Part shown: in pieces, positions 1 to 8,502 of the stretch
Position numbering within the stretch: position 1 is the first letter of the stretch
Layout: every line of letters begins with the position of its first letter
NCBI RefSeq assembly: GCF_001467025.1
Contig: NZ_LNXV01000034.1
Coordinates: 1-64,000, forward strand
Length of the DNA stretch: 64,000 bases
Direction of reading: 5' to 3'
Source of the DNA: Legionella brunensis
Lineage (GTDB): Bacteria > Pseudomonadota > Gammaproteobacteria > Legionellales > Legionellaceae
Notes under the pieces: generated by a model
What the model was told of the DNA's origin: nothing
What the model saw: only the letters and a program-made list of their open reading frames with translations
The model's database searches: none
Translations under genes and position numbers: made by a program

Positions 1-95
1 CGTACTTCTACTTCTATTTCGTCGCACTCGTTATCAACGAAGTGCCCACACAGTTTGTCTTCTCTCTTCTTAATGAACCCGCCCCGAAAGCGTAG
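1..95 (-). other. rRNA operon leader (5' part, continues out of window)
   Basis: Read on the minus strand, 38-59 is nearly identical to the conserved segment of the E. coli rrn leader that follows boxA (core ACAAACTGTGTGGGCAC), and 67-75 (CATTAAGAA) resembles boxA itself. This segment acts in rRNA antitermination and processing. It lies just downstream of a strong promoter (102-129), so a ribosomal RNA operon should begin just left of base 1, reading away from the window. The 16S gene itself is not present here. No ORF of note fits this stretch. Confidence 0.75.
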
Positions 96-101
96 ATGCG
101 T

Positions 102-129
102 ATTCTACTCATCTGCGCCGTCTTGTCAA
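102..129 (-). promoter_or_regulatory. rrn P2-like sigma70 promoter
   Basis: On the minus strand there is a perfect -35 TTGACA (124-129), a 16-bp spacer and a -10 TAGAAT (102-107), preceded by A-rich tracts (about 130-165) like an UP element. Start of transcription should be near 95. The architecture and the leader downstream match rRNA operon promoters. Other rrn promoters may lie further upstream. Confidence 0.75.
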
Positions 130-367
130 ACACTTTTTTCCGTTCTGTAGATTTTTTTTTAAGATTCATATTCATATCGATACCTAGCAGACGATTATAT
201 ATGAATGCTACTCTTATAAATTTCTCTTACCTATTATTTCTTAAAATACGATAATGATGATGGCATACATCATTAAAATTTCTAATGAATAACTCAAGCA
301 AAAAAAGTCACCGTACATAAAGCTGGCGATCTTCATTATTTTTTGCTACTCTTCGCAGTTCAACAAT
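130..367. other. intergenic region between rrn promoter and SRP RNA
   Basis: No coding region is seen. It holds the A/T-rich upstream element of the leftward rrn promoter and must hold the rightward promoter of the SRP RNA; a TACTCT-like -10 is visible near 345-352 without a convincing -35. A perfect 8-bp inverted repeat (TAATGATG at 252-259 and CATCATTA at 268-275) could be an operator or a small hairpin. Its role is unknown. Confidence 0.5.
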
Positions 368-480
368 GGTGGCTCTATTGGTCCCTCCGCGACGATAGAT
401 TGTGAACCCCGTCAGGCCCGGAAGGGAGCAGCGGTAACAATTGATTCGGGCGCCGGGGTGCGGCTCTTAGAGCTGCCGCC
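368..480 (+). ncRNA. ffs: 4.5S signal recognition particle RNA
   Basis: The segment contains the universally conserved SRP RNA domain IV core (GTCAGGCCCGGAAGGGAGCA at 410-429), with the GGAA tetraloop and the asymmetric internal loop bound by Ffh. The flanking arms GGTGGCTCT (from 368) and AGAGCTGCCGCC (to 480) pair to close a single long hairpin of about 113 nt, the size of a bacterial 4.5S RNA. Its protein partner Ffh is encoded at 11384-12763. The RNA ends only 17 nt before the dnaX start, with no separate terminator visible, so RNA and mRNA are probably cut from one transcript. Exact ends are estimated from the pairing. Confidence 0.95.
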
Positions 481-497
481 CAACTTGTGAAAGCCCT

Positions 498-2165
498 ATG
501 AGCTATCTGGCATTAGCACGTAAATGGCGACCACGCACTTTTTCGCAACTGGTTGGCCAAGAACACATTAATAAGGTACTTATTAATTCGCTTACTCAAC
601 AGCGATTACATCATGCTTATCTTTTTACAGGAACCCGCGGTGTTGGTAAAACCAGTGTCGCTCGACTTTTGGCAAAATCACTTAATTGCGAGCAGGGCAT
701 TAGTGCAGAACCTTGTTTACAGTGTGAAACCTGTATTGCAATAGAGCAAGGGCGTTTTCTGGATTTAATTGAAATTGACGGAGCATCAAGAACACGCGTT
801 GAAGATACACGTGAGCTTTTGGACAATGTGCAGTATGCTCCAACAAATGGTCGCTTTAAAATTTATTTAATTGATGAAGTACATATGCTGTCACAGCATA
901 GTTTTAATGCTTTATTAAAGACCTTAGAAGAGCCTCCAGAGCATGTGAAGTTTTTATTAGCGACGACTGATCCCCAAAAATTACCAGTGACAGTGCTTTC
1001 CCGTTGTCTACAGTTTCATCTTAAGCATTTGGCAACCAAATTAATAAGTCAGCATTTAAAACATATTCTCAATGAAGAGCATTTAAGTTTTGAGACAGAA
1101 GCCTTAGATATCTTAGCAAAAGCTGCGAAAGGAAGTATGCGCGATGCTTTAAGCCTATTGGATCAAGCCATTGCCAGCTGTAATGGCCATCTAAATGCCC
1201 TGGAAGTTAAGGCAATTTTGGGTCACACCCAGCAAGATTATGCATCTCAGCTACTAGAAGCCTTAGCCACTGCCAATCCAGAAAAACTTATTCATCTTAG
1301 CCGACAAATTGCATTAGAGGGGGGGCATTTTCGATATGTGCTTGATGAGCTCTTACAGTCTCTGCATCAGATTACCGTTTTCCAAAGCCTTTCTGGTACT
1401 AACCCCTTAATTCATATTGAACCTCAGCTTATTGCGTTATCTAAACAATTCAGCCCAGAAGATATTCAATTATTTTATCAAATTGGGATCAAAGGCACTG
1501 AGGAAATGTACTTGGCGCCAACGTTGGCAATTGGTTTTGAAATGACATTATTACGGATGTTAACTTTCAGACCAGCCCCAAAGGAAACATCCCCTACATT
1601 GGTCTATGAAACTATCATTAGTAATAAACCCGCAATAGATTCGACGGAACACGAGTCTTTTCCTGCTATTGCACCACCATCACTTGCCCTTAAAGAATCG
1701 TATGAAAACGAGCCTATGGAAGAGGCTCCCGAAGAAGTGGACTCGCTTCCTCCGTTACAAGAGGAGGAGGCTCCGGACGAAGAAAATTGGATGCAGATAT
1801 TAAGCAAGCTTCAATTAACCGGTTTAGCTTTAAATGCAGCCGAAAATGCGGAGTTAGTAGCAAAATCGGGGCGTGAAATCGTCTTTCGAGTTGCAAAAGG
1901 CCATCAGTCCTTATTTACTCCGACGGTAATCAATCGCATTGAACAAGCTTTAGCGACATATTATAAGGAAGCTGTTAAAATTGCTCTAACTAGTGATGAA
2001 GTGGTACAGTCATCGCCAGCTCAACAAAAACAAATTATGCAAAACCAACGTCAGCTGGAAGCTGAGTTTTCTATACAGCAGGACGTATTTTTTCAGCAAT
2101 TAAAACAAGAATTTTCAGCCGAAGTGGTCAAAAATTCTATTGTCCCAATTAAAGATGAATTATAA
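498..2165 (+). CDS. dnaX: DNA polymerase III subunit gamma/tau
   Basis: Clamp-loader ATPase of the replicative polymerase; the long tau form also ties the core polymerases to the DnaB helicase. The N-terminal AAA+ domain shows Walker A GTRGVGKT (45-52), four zinc-ligand cysteines (C64, C73, C76, C79), a Walker B of LIDEVH type and the SRC sensor motif. An acidic, proline-rich linker (about 395-430) leads to the C-terminal tau-specific domain. At 555 aa it is somewhat shorter than E. coli tau. I saw no A6G slippery heptamer in the linker region (about 1500-1900), so gamma may not be made by the E. coli frameshift. It is first in a dnaX-ybaB-recR operon, right behind the SRP RNA. Confidence 0.97.
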   Translation: MSYLALARKWRPRTFSQLVGQEHINKVLINSLTQQRLHHAYLFTGTRGVGKTSVARLLAKSLNCEQGISAEPCLQCETCIAIEQGRFLDLIEIDGASRTRVEDTRELLDNVQYAPTNGRFKIYLIDEVHMLSQHSFNALLKTLEEPPEHVKFLLATTDPQKLPVTVLSRCLQFHLKHLATKLISQHLKHILNEEHLSFETEALDILAKAAKGSMRDALSLLDQAIASCNGHLNALEVKAILGHTQQDYASQLLEALATANPEKLIHLSRQIALEGGHFRYVLDELLQSLHQITVFQSLSGTNPLIHIEPQLIALSKQFSPEDIQLFYQIGIKGTEEMYLAPTLAIGFEMTLLRMLTFRPAPKETSPTLVYETIISNKPAIDSTEHESFPAIAPPSLALKESYENEPMEEAPEEVDSLPPLQEEEAPDEENWMQILSKLQLTGLALNAAENAELVAKSGREIVFRVAKGHQSLFTPTVINRIEQALATYYKEAVKIALTSDEVVQSSPAQQKQIMQNQRQLEAEFSIQQDVFFQQLKQEFSAEVVKNSIVPIKDEL

Positions 2166-2195
2166 TTAACAAAATAACCCTACTGAGAGGTCAAC

Positions 2196-2534
2196 ATGGA
2201 TATTAATCAAAATCTTGGCAACATTATGAAAGAAGCGCAAAAGATGCAACAACGCATGCAAGAAGCGCAAAAGCAATTGAGCCAATTAGTTGTTAAAGGT
2301 GTTTCTGGCGGTGGCATGGTGGAAGTTGAAATGAATGGCAGACACGAAGTTAATAAAGTTAAGATTAGCCCGTCATTAATGGAAGAAGATGTTGAAATGG
2401 TAGAAGATTTAGTGACAGCAGCCTTTAACGATGCCGCTCGTAAAGTCGAACAAGCCTCTAAGCAAAAAATCAGTGAGTTGACCGCCGGTCTTAATATTCC
2501 TACTGATTTCATGAAGGATGAAGAGAAGGAATAA
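2196..2534 (+). CDS. ybaB: YbaB/EbfC family nucleoid-associated protein
   Basis: A 112-aa protein with the family layout: an N-terminal helix rich in Gln, Met and Lys (about 1-38), then the [14 protein letters not shown] strand segment and a C-terminal helix. YbaB/EbfC forms dimeric 'tweezers' that bind DNA and help compact the nucleoid; in many bacteria the gene sits between dnaX and recR as here. It is 30 nt after dnaX, with an AGAGG ribosome site at about 2185, and 8 nt before recR, so it is co-transcribed with both. Confidence 0.95.
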   Translation: MDINQNLGNIMKEAQKMQQRMQEAQKQLSQLVVKGVSGGGMVEVEMNGRHEVNKVKISPSLMEEDVEMVEDLVTAAFNDAARKVEQASKQKISELTAGLNIPTDFMKDEEKE

Positions 2535-2542
2535 GATAGGTA

Positions 2543-3136
2543 ATGGATGCACTGAGTCGCTTGGTAGATGCTCTCCGTTGCCTGCCTGGAGTTGGTCCCA
2601 AATCAGCACAACGTATGGTGTTCCACTTGTTGCAACACCAACGCCAACGCGGCTTGCATCTGGCCTCTTGTCTAGAAGAAGCGATGCAAGTTATTGATCA
2701 TTGCAAACGCTGCAATAATTATACTGAATCAGAATTATGTAAACTCTGTCAAAATCCTTCTCGGGATAGAAAAACGCTTTGTATTGTGGAAACACCTGCA
2801 GATGTTACAGCAGTTGAACAAAGTAACGCTTTTAGTGGTACTTACTATGTATTAATGGGCAAAATCTCACCACTTGATGGCATGGGTCCTGAGGATATAG
2901 GCTTGCCACGATTGCGCAATCTTGTTATCGAAGAAAATATTACTGAAGTGATTTTAGCTTTAAGCCCTACGGTAGAGGGCCAAACAACCGTACATTTTAT
3001 CCATGATTTATTAAGTGAACATTCAGTACGTATTAGTCAACTAGCTCATGGCATTCCTTCTGGAGGCGAGTTAGAATTTTTAGATGGTAATACCATAGGC
3101 AATGCATTGCGAAATCGAGCCACTGTGAATGTATAA
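2543..3136 (+). CDS. recR: Recombination mediator protein RecR
   Basis: The 197-aa length is standard. It shows the N-terminal helix-hairpin-helix (LPGVGPKSAQR, about 14-24), a four-cysteine zinc finger (C54, C57, C66, C69) and a Toprim domain starting at LCIVETPADV. With RecF and RecO it helps load RecA onto SSB-coated single-stranded DNA during gap repair. It is last of the dnaX-ybaB-recR set, and the next gene starts inside its last codons. Confidence 0.97.
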   Translation: MDALSRLVDALRCLPGVGPKSAQRMVFHLLQHQRQRGLHLASCLEEAMQVIDHCKRCNNYTESELCKLCQNPSRDRKTLCIVETPADVTAVEQSNAFSGTYYVLMGKISPLDGMGPEDIGLPRLRNLVIEENITEVILALSPTVEGQTTVHFIHDLLSEHSVRISQLAHGIPSGGELEFLDGNTIGNALRNRATVNV

Positions 3137-3983
3137 AATGTATAATATGAATCGATTACTACAGGGTTGTAGTCTATTTATCTTAATTTTCATCGCTAAC
3201 ATTGCGAATGCTTCTTTCAACAAAAGCCTTTGGCCTATTTGGGAAACAAACAATCCTTTATCACAAGCTATTATCCCCCACGACGAATGGCAAGAGTTTT
3301 TAAATAGACGCGTTATTACGGATGATGAAGGTATCAATCTGGTTGATTATGCCAACCTTACCGATGCAGACTACGATTTGCTTAAAAGTTACATCACAAA
3401 AATGAGTCATATTGATATTGATGCCTATAATCGTGATGAGCAACTTGCTTTTTGGTTGAATCTTTATAATGCACTCACCGTGCAAATTATTGCAGATTAT
3501 TATCCTGTTGGTAGCATTGAAGAAATTAACATTTCCCCTGGATTATTTAGTATCGGTCCTTGGGGAGCCAAGTTAGTCACTATCAATGGCACACCTTTAT
3601 CACTTGATGAAATAAATAATCGTATTATCCGGCCTGTTTGGAATGATCCTCGTACCCATTATGCTACTAATAATGGTTCAATCGGTGCAGCTAACCTCGG
3701 TAAAAAAGCCTATCGTGGTACAACCATAGAAACCGCGCTCAACGATGCTGCCTCCGAATATATTAATTCTCTTCGCGGGGCTCAAGTGATTGAAGGTGAA
3801 TTAATCGTGTCAAAAATTTATGAATGGTATAACGAGGATTTTGGTGGATCTAAAGCAGATATTATTACGCATCTTAAGCAATTTGCTAAAGAACCGCTTC
3901 GCAGCCAGTTGAAACATATCAATACTATTGATGGTTATGTCTATAATTGGCATTTAAACAGTACAATTGTACCAAAACCGTGA
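3129..3983 (+). CDS. Secreted DUF547 domain protein
   Basis: A 284-aa protein with an N-terminal signal peptide (hydrophobic SLFILIFIANIANA segment, cleavage probably after ANA). The rest matches the DUF547 pattern, with the typical AFWLNLYNALTVQ motif and the DPRTHYA...SIGAANLG region. The function of DUF547 is not established; a conserved Cys/His set seen in other members is not complete here. Three in-frame ATGs (3129, 3138, 3147) could start it; none has a clear ribosome site, so the start is uncertain and may rely on coupling to recR. Its stop overlaps the GTG of the next gene, suggesting that the two act together in the periplasm or envelope. Confidence 0.8.
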   Translation: MYKMYNMNRLLQGCSLFILIFIANIANASFNKSLWPIWETNNPLSQAIIPHDEWQEFLNRRVITDDEGINLVDYANLTDADYDLLKSYITKMSHIDIDAYNRDEQLAFWLNLYNALTVQIIADYYPVGSIEEINISPGLFSIGPWGAKLVTINGTPLSLDEINNRIIRPVWNDPRTHYATNNGSIGAANLGKKAYRGTTIETALNDAASEYINSLRGAQVIEGELIVSKIYEWYNEDFGGSKADIITHLKQFAKEPLRSQLKHINTIDGYVYNWHLNSTIVPKP

Positions 3984-6013
3984 AAACGAACTTTTTTCGC
4001 CATTACTTACTAAACTTCAGTCTGTTTAATCTGCTTTTTTTAATTTTGCAATTTATTTATGTCCTTGCTCAAGGTGGTAGTTTTCTTAAAACTATCCCAC
4101 TTCCATTGGCTGTTTATCTACAAATTGCAACAGCAGGACTGATTCAACTCGTTCTTTACTTCTTACTAACATTACTGCAAATTTTTTGGCTTTGGGGATT
4201 AAAAGATAGTTATCTTGAAAAAATATCACTAGAGTGCTGGCAATTTATTATTTATTTTCTCTCAGTCACTGCAGTAATTACTCTAAATTGCTATTTTTTC
4301 CCCTTAAGTCTCTTTAGTCGTTTATTTTTACCGGATATACCCATAACATTAATTCAAATAATTATGATGTCCGTTTTATTGGGTTTATGTTTTTTAACAA
4401 TGCATGCCTTGTTTAAAATCTATAAACAATATTCAATCTTTATGACTTTTTTATTAGGAGCCATTCTTTTTGCATCGATGGTGACATACTGGCAAAAGCC
4501 TACACCACCAAGTCGGCGCCAAACTGCGCAACCTAATATTATAATTATCGGTGTTGACTCATTAAGTCCAGAGCGCATCAATAAAATTAGCACCCCTAAT
4601 CTCTATCAATTTTTTAATAATGGGGTTCATTTTAGAGAAACCATTACCCCGTTAGCACGAACCTATTCCGCCTGGGCAAGCATTCTTACTGGACTTTACC
4701 CTCTAGACCACCGTGCACGCTATAATTTAATGCCGCCTGAACTTGTAAACAGCTCGGAAAGTATTGCATGGACCTTGCAAAAGATGGGTTATCAAACGAT
4801 ATATGCCACTGACGAACGCAGATTTAGCCCTATTGATAGTGATTTTGGTTTTCAAAAAATTATTGGCCCTAGATTAGGGGTCAATGATATTTTATTAGGA
4901 ACCTTTTACGATTTTCCTTTGAGTAACTTCCTCATCAATCTCCCTATTAGTCATTGGTTATTTCCTTACAATTACCTCAATCGCGCTAGTCATTTTTCTT
5001 ACTATCCAAGTAGTTTTGATGATGCTTTAAATAGGGCAATAAAGCAAAGTAATCCAAAAAAACCGCTATTTTTTGCTGTTCATTTTGCCTTACCTCATTG
5101 GCCCTATGCTTGGGCAGCCTCATCACCAGCTGAGGTTGGTGATGTATACAGTGTGCAAGAACGGGAGGGATTATATTTTTCCTCTGTCCACGAAGCAGAT
5201 AAGCAAGTGGGAGCGCTCCTAAAAAATCTGCAACAAGCAGGACTGTTAGAAAATAGTATGGTGATTGTACTAAGTGATCATGGTGAATCTCTGTATGAGG
5301 TAGGGAGCCGCAAAACAAATCTTCAGAACTATCAAGGCAAGCAGAAAAGTCAGCTCATTGATTATTTTAAACGAAAGACATCCACAGCTCTTGAGATGAG
5401 TGCAGGACATGGCTCTGATCTATTAAGTCCATCGCAATTCCATTGTTTATTAGGTTTTAATGTTTTTCATAACAATCAGTCTCTTATTTCGCCTAAAGAA
5501 ATCAGTACCCGTGTTGCTCTAATTGATATTGCCCCCACGATCTACTCTTTCCTTAAAATTCCTTTAAAAAGGAATTTTGACGGTATTTCTCTGCTTAATG
5601 CCATTACAAATAACCAGACACTACCAGAAAAAAGAGTATTTATCTTAGAAAGCGGCGAGCTCCCTAACCAAATTGTTTCTCGAGAACGAGCCAGAATTTT
5701 AGGTAAATTGTTATACATGGTTAATCCAGAAAACAATCAGCTGCAATTAAGAAAAGATAAATTGCCGGTACTTGATGCCCTGAAATTATATGGCATCTTA
5801 GATGGCGATTGGCTTGTTGCTTTGTATCCTGATGACTATAAGTATATTACGGTGATTTTACGTCTAAGTGATGGCAAGTGGACTGATGATTTAAGCTCTT
5901 CATTTGCACAGAATTCGCCCATGCACCCACTGCTTATGGAACTATTGCAATTTTACCAACAAGAACTTGCTTCCTACCCCAAGTCAAAAGTCACCCCCGA
6001 CCTCCTTGAATAA
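3980..6013 (+). CDS. Membrane sulfatase-family (alkaline phosphatase superfamily) enzyme
   Basis: I place the start at GTG 3980, whose GTGA overlaps the stop of the DUF547 gene; upstream in-frame codons lie inside that gene. The 677-aa product has about four or five N-terminal membrane segments (to about residue 170) and then a periplasmic sulfatase-fold domain. This begins PNIIIIGVDSLSPE (metal-binding Asp), has TYSAWASILTGLYP where the nucleophile lies, and the metal-binding LSDHGE. The nucleophile region has Thr/Ser and no CxPxR, so a phosphoglycerol or phosphoethanolamine transferase is as likely as a true sulfatase. The 3' end overlaps the convergent gene by 30 bp. Confidence 0.8.
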   Translation: MKTNFFRHYLLNFSLFNLLFLILQFIYVLAQGGSFLKTIPLPLAVYLQIATAGLIQLVLYFLLTLLQIFWLWGLKDSYLEKISLECWQFIIYFLSVTAVITLNCYFFPLSLFSRLFLPDIPITLIQIIMMSVLLGLCFLTMHALFKIYKQYSIFMTFLLGAILFASMVTYWQKPTPPSRRQTAQPNIIIIGVDSLSPERINKISTPNLYQFFNNGVHFRETITPLARTYSAWASILTGLYPLDHRARYNLMPPELVNSSESIAWTLQKMGYQTIYATDERRFSPIDSDFGFQKIIGPRLGVNDILLGTFYDFPLSNFLINLPISHWLFPYNYLNRASHFSYYPSSFDDALNRAIKQSNPKKPLFFAVHFALPHWPYAWAASSPAEVGDVYSVQEREGLYFSSVHEADKQVGALLKNLQQAGLLENSMVIVLSDHGESLYEVGSRKTNLQNYQGKQKSQLIDYFKRKTSTALEMSAGHGSDLLSPSQFHCLLGFNVFHNNQSLISPKEISTRVALIDIAPTIYSFLKIPLKRNFDGISLLNAITNNQTLPEKRVFILESGELPNQIVSRERARILGKLLYMVNPENNQLQLRKDKLPVLDALKLYGILDGDWLVALYPDDYKYITVILRLSDGKWTDDLSSSFAQNSPMHPLLMELLQFYQQELASYPKSKVTPDLLE

Positions 6014-7444
6014 TTGTTCAAGCATTTTATTTTCTAAAACTACCGCACCCGAATAAAGTTCCATAATGCGATTGATAGCATTTAAATTACGACGTCCCGG
6101 TTTCAATGGTTTGTGGGTACTATGACGCTCATAAGGCGTTGTGGTTATTAAGCGATTCATTAACTCCTCACGTACGGCTTCCATGATGCAATCAAGAACA
6201 TGGTAAACCCGACCGATAGCTTCTTTTTGTTGCAGTGTTGCTAACGGCAAGGAGGCAATTTTTTGATCTTCTAATACCGCCGCCAATGTCCTCATCAAGT
6301 AGCAACTATCCTTATTAGCGAAATAACCATAGAGATCCAAGCATTCAGTAGTTGAGAAATGCTGAAAAAGGCTCAGCATGTATAAAGAAAATTTCTTATA
6401 ATTCTCATTACTGTCGCCACTATTAGCAAATTGTTGTTGCAAAGTCATTGCTGTATCAATCAAACGATTTGGGTTAAACCAAAATTTATAAGCAAGAAAT
6501 AAATCATTTAATTTATTTCTTATCACTAACTCATCCGAACCATCCAAAACAGGCAGACGCCACTCCTTCAAAGCGGCAATAATTAAATGCTGTGTTTCAC
6601 TCTCAACATTAATGGTAATTCCAGGTGATAATTCTTCCCCATGGAATAAGTGATCATGCAACTCTCCTAGTCTCCGCTGCTTTAAAGTCTGCATCACTGT
6701 TAGATACATGCTTTCAATAAACTGATGAAGCATCGCAAGCCTTGCTTTAACAGATAATAATTTTTCTGGATGAAGAACTTGTTTGAATAGTTTATGAGGA
6801 TTTACTTTAAAGAAAAAAATGTGGTTAATAGTCAAAGTAACTTCCTGTTGCTCAAACAATGCAGCTAATCGCAATATTTCCTTGTCATCTAACTGTGTCA
6901 GAAGCGCTAATGAAGAAAGAATATTCTCCCCAGCGTCATTGGCAAACGCCACGATTGCAAGAAGCCAATCAGAACAAGTATTAGCCTCTACTAACGTTTT
7001 AAGTTGCCCTGTCAGTGAGCGTTGTAAATATTCCACCGATTGTGGTTTAAGTCCATTTAACTGCTCCTGGAGGTATTTATAATGATATCTTAATTTGCGA
7101 ATTATTTTGATCTCTTGCAACGGTGTCATGCTTAAGCAAATTTGTTGCTTCAGTGTTTGAATCGTAACATAACAACGTGAAGGACTATTCTCTGAAATAG
7201 AAATTGATATCTCTGACTCTTTTGAGCAATCAGGCTTCAATAAATGTAAAAGGTCTTGATATCTTAATGCCAGTTCCGAACAAAATTGAGCTGCTTCCTG
7301 AACGCGCATGCGCACATTTTTGCCATCTCCCATTGCTTTCTGCAAACGGCTTTCAATTTGTTTGATTTCATACTTAATTAATGCTTTTTCCCGGCAAGAA
7401 TCAGTGACCAACCAATTTATTACAAATTGCTTAGCATCAACCAT
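5984..7444 (-). CDS. Hypothetical protein, 486 aa
   Basis: I do not recognise this family. The protein is soluble (no signal peptide or membrane segment), rich in Leu, Gln, Glu and Lys, and looks almost entirely helical, with a possible coiled coil near the N terminus (about 20-60). A GGGGAAAG ribosome site sits before the ATG. It stands alone, convergent with the sulfatase gene, with a long empty stretch upstream. Long helical cytosolic proteins without relatives are common among Dot/Icm effectors in Legionella, but nothing in the C terminus proves secretion. Confidence 0.75.
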   Translation of the reverse strand: MVDAKQFVINWLVTDSCREKALIKYEIKQIESRLQKAMGDGKNVRMRVQEAAQFCSELALRYQDLLHLLKPDCSKESEISISISENSPSRCYVTIQTLKQQICLSMTPLQEIKIIRKLRYHYKYLQEQLNGLKPQSVEYLQRSLTGQLKTLVEANTCSDWLLAIVAFANDAGENILSSLALLTQLDDKEILRLAALFEQQEVTLTINHIFFFKVNPHKLFKQVLHPEKLLSVKARLAMLHQFIESMYLTVMQTLKQRRLGELHDHLFHGEELSPGITINVESETQHLIIAALKEWRLPVLDGSDELVIRNKLNDLFLAYKFWFNPNRLIDTAMTLQQQFANSGDSNENYKKFSLYMLSLFQHFSTTECLDLYGYFANKDSCYLMRTLAAVLEDQKIASLPLATLQQKEAIGRVYHVLDCIMEAVREELMNRLITTTPYERHSTHKPLKPGRRNLNAINRIMELYSGAVVLENKMLEQLFKEVGGDF

Positions 7445-7835
7445 AGACTTTCCCCAACTATCATCCTGAAGCTGGAGCGCTTGACATGATTCAGAGCTTA
7501 TCTTTTAGTCCGTGTTTTGCGCTCTAAAACTATCCTTTGCCAGGAGATTCAAAGGATAAATAAAATCCTACCCTACTATAGAACCCTGCTTTTAATAGCC
7601 TTAAGCCAATATCTCTAATTGCAGATAAGTATGATAGTTAATATTTATTTAAGCACGATGCTCCCATTTCTGCCACTTTGTCTTTAATTTAAAATCTCTA
7701 GCTACTATTTTTAGAAACTTCCGTTTCAAATAAGGATACTATCTTGGCAAGCTCTTGTGATTACCTGTTGAGGGAAAGCCTGCTTGTTAATGGACTTATC
7801 TAATTAGACTTTGCTAAGGTTTCAAGATAATTAGT
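7445..7835. other. intergenic stretch, no gene seen
   Basis: No ORF above about 20 codons with a ribosome site is visible on either strand. It should contain the promoter of the leftward gene ending at 5984. A 9-bp inverted repeat (TATCCTTTG at 7531-7539, CAAAGGATA at 7550-7558; 10-nt loop) is the only clear structure. On the minus strand it is followed by a short T-run (GTTTTAG), so it could be a weak terminator or a leader hairpin of the leftward gene. Confidence 0.4.
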
Positions 7836-7877
7836 TTTTAAAAAAATAGGAGATACCAATTATTGGTATCTCCTATT
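7836..7877 (-). terminator. Rho-independent terminator of the lipoprotein gene
   Basis: A 15-bp perfect stem (7845-7859 with 7863-7877, 3-nt loop) starts 4 nt after the stop codon of the minus-strand lipoprotein gene. On that strand it is followed directly by TTTTTTAAAAAC. This is a strong intrinsic terminator. Confidence 0.85.
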
Positions 7878-7881
7878 GAAG

Positions 7882-8250
7882 CTACATGTCAGCACCACTA
7901 TCTGGCAGTAGGCGGGTAGTCTTGCCGTAAACAACTAATACTTTTTGTTTCACTTTCAGGTTTAAATCTTCTGCTTGTGCTACAGAAACGATCGCCCCGC
8001 TATTTAACTTGATAACATAAACGTAACCACGACCACCATCTAGATATTCACTACCAGGAGTCCTATCGTTTTTACCAGCTGTAGCAGTTTTGCTATGAAA
8101 TTTTACAGGGCGCTTGGAGATAATCACTCCAGAAGCTACTTTTTTTAATTTGCCAACTTCATTAACATCATAGTCGCCAGGGGGAACATCCTTACATCCT
8201 GTCAATACTAGGCATAACGCTATTCCGAGGGCATAAAACAATTTATTCAT
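7882..8250 (-). CDS. SlyB/Pcp-like outer-membrane lipoprotein, short form
   Basis: A 122-aa lipoprotein with a signal sequence ending in the lipobox LTGC (Cys19). The C-terminal part (YVYVIKLNSGAIVSVAQAEDLNLKVKQKVLVVYG) resembles the small beta domain that ends SlyB/Pcp lipoproteins (pattern: charged strand, 'SG..VSV.Q', 'V.V.YG'). The glycine-zipper membrane segment found in full-length SlyB is absent. The homology call is moderate. It has its own terminator and is divergent from the response regulator across 252 bp. Confidence 0.6.
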   Translation of the reverse strand: MNKLFYALGIALCLVLTGCKDVPPGDYDVNEVGKLKKVASGVIISKRPVKFHSKTATAGKNDRTPGSEYLDGGRGYVYVIKLNSGAIVSVAQAEDLNLKVKQKVLVVYGKTTRLLPDSGADM

Positions 8251-8502
8251 TTCTTACTTTCTCCTGATTAAAAATTTAAATAGGTTCTGTTTACAATTCT
8301 GCTCTATTCTACAAATTAGACTCTCGTATTACCAGTGACCCCGCTTTGGTTAACCCATCAGACAAAAATTTCATTGAGATTGAGGCAAATAACAAGCAAA
8401 CTGAGAATATTATTAAAATTCTATGGGACTACGATGCAAATTGTTTCACAGACAGTATATAATTTCGAAACTCTTAGAGGATCAAATTGGAGAACAAACT
8501 AA

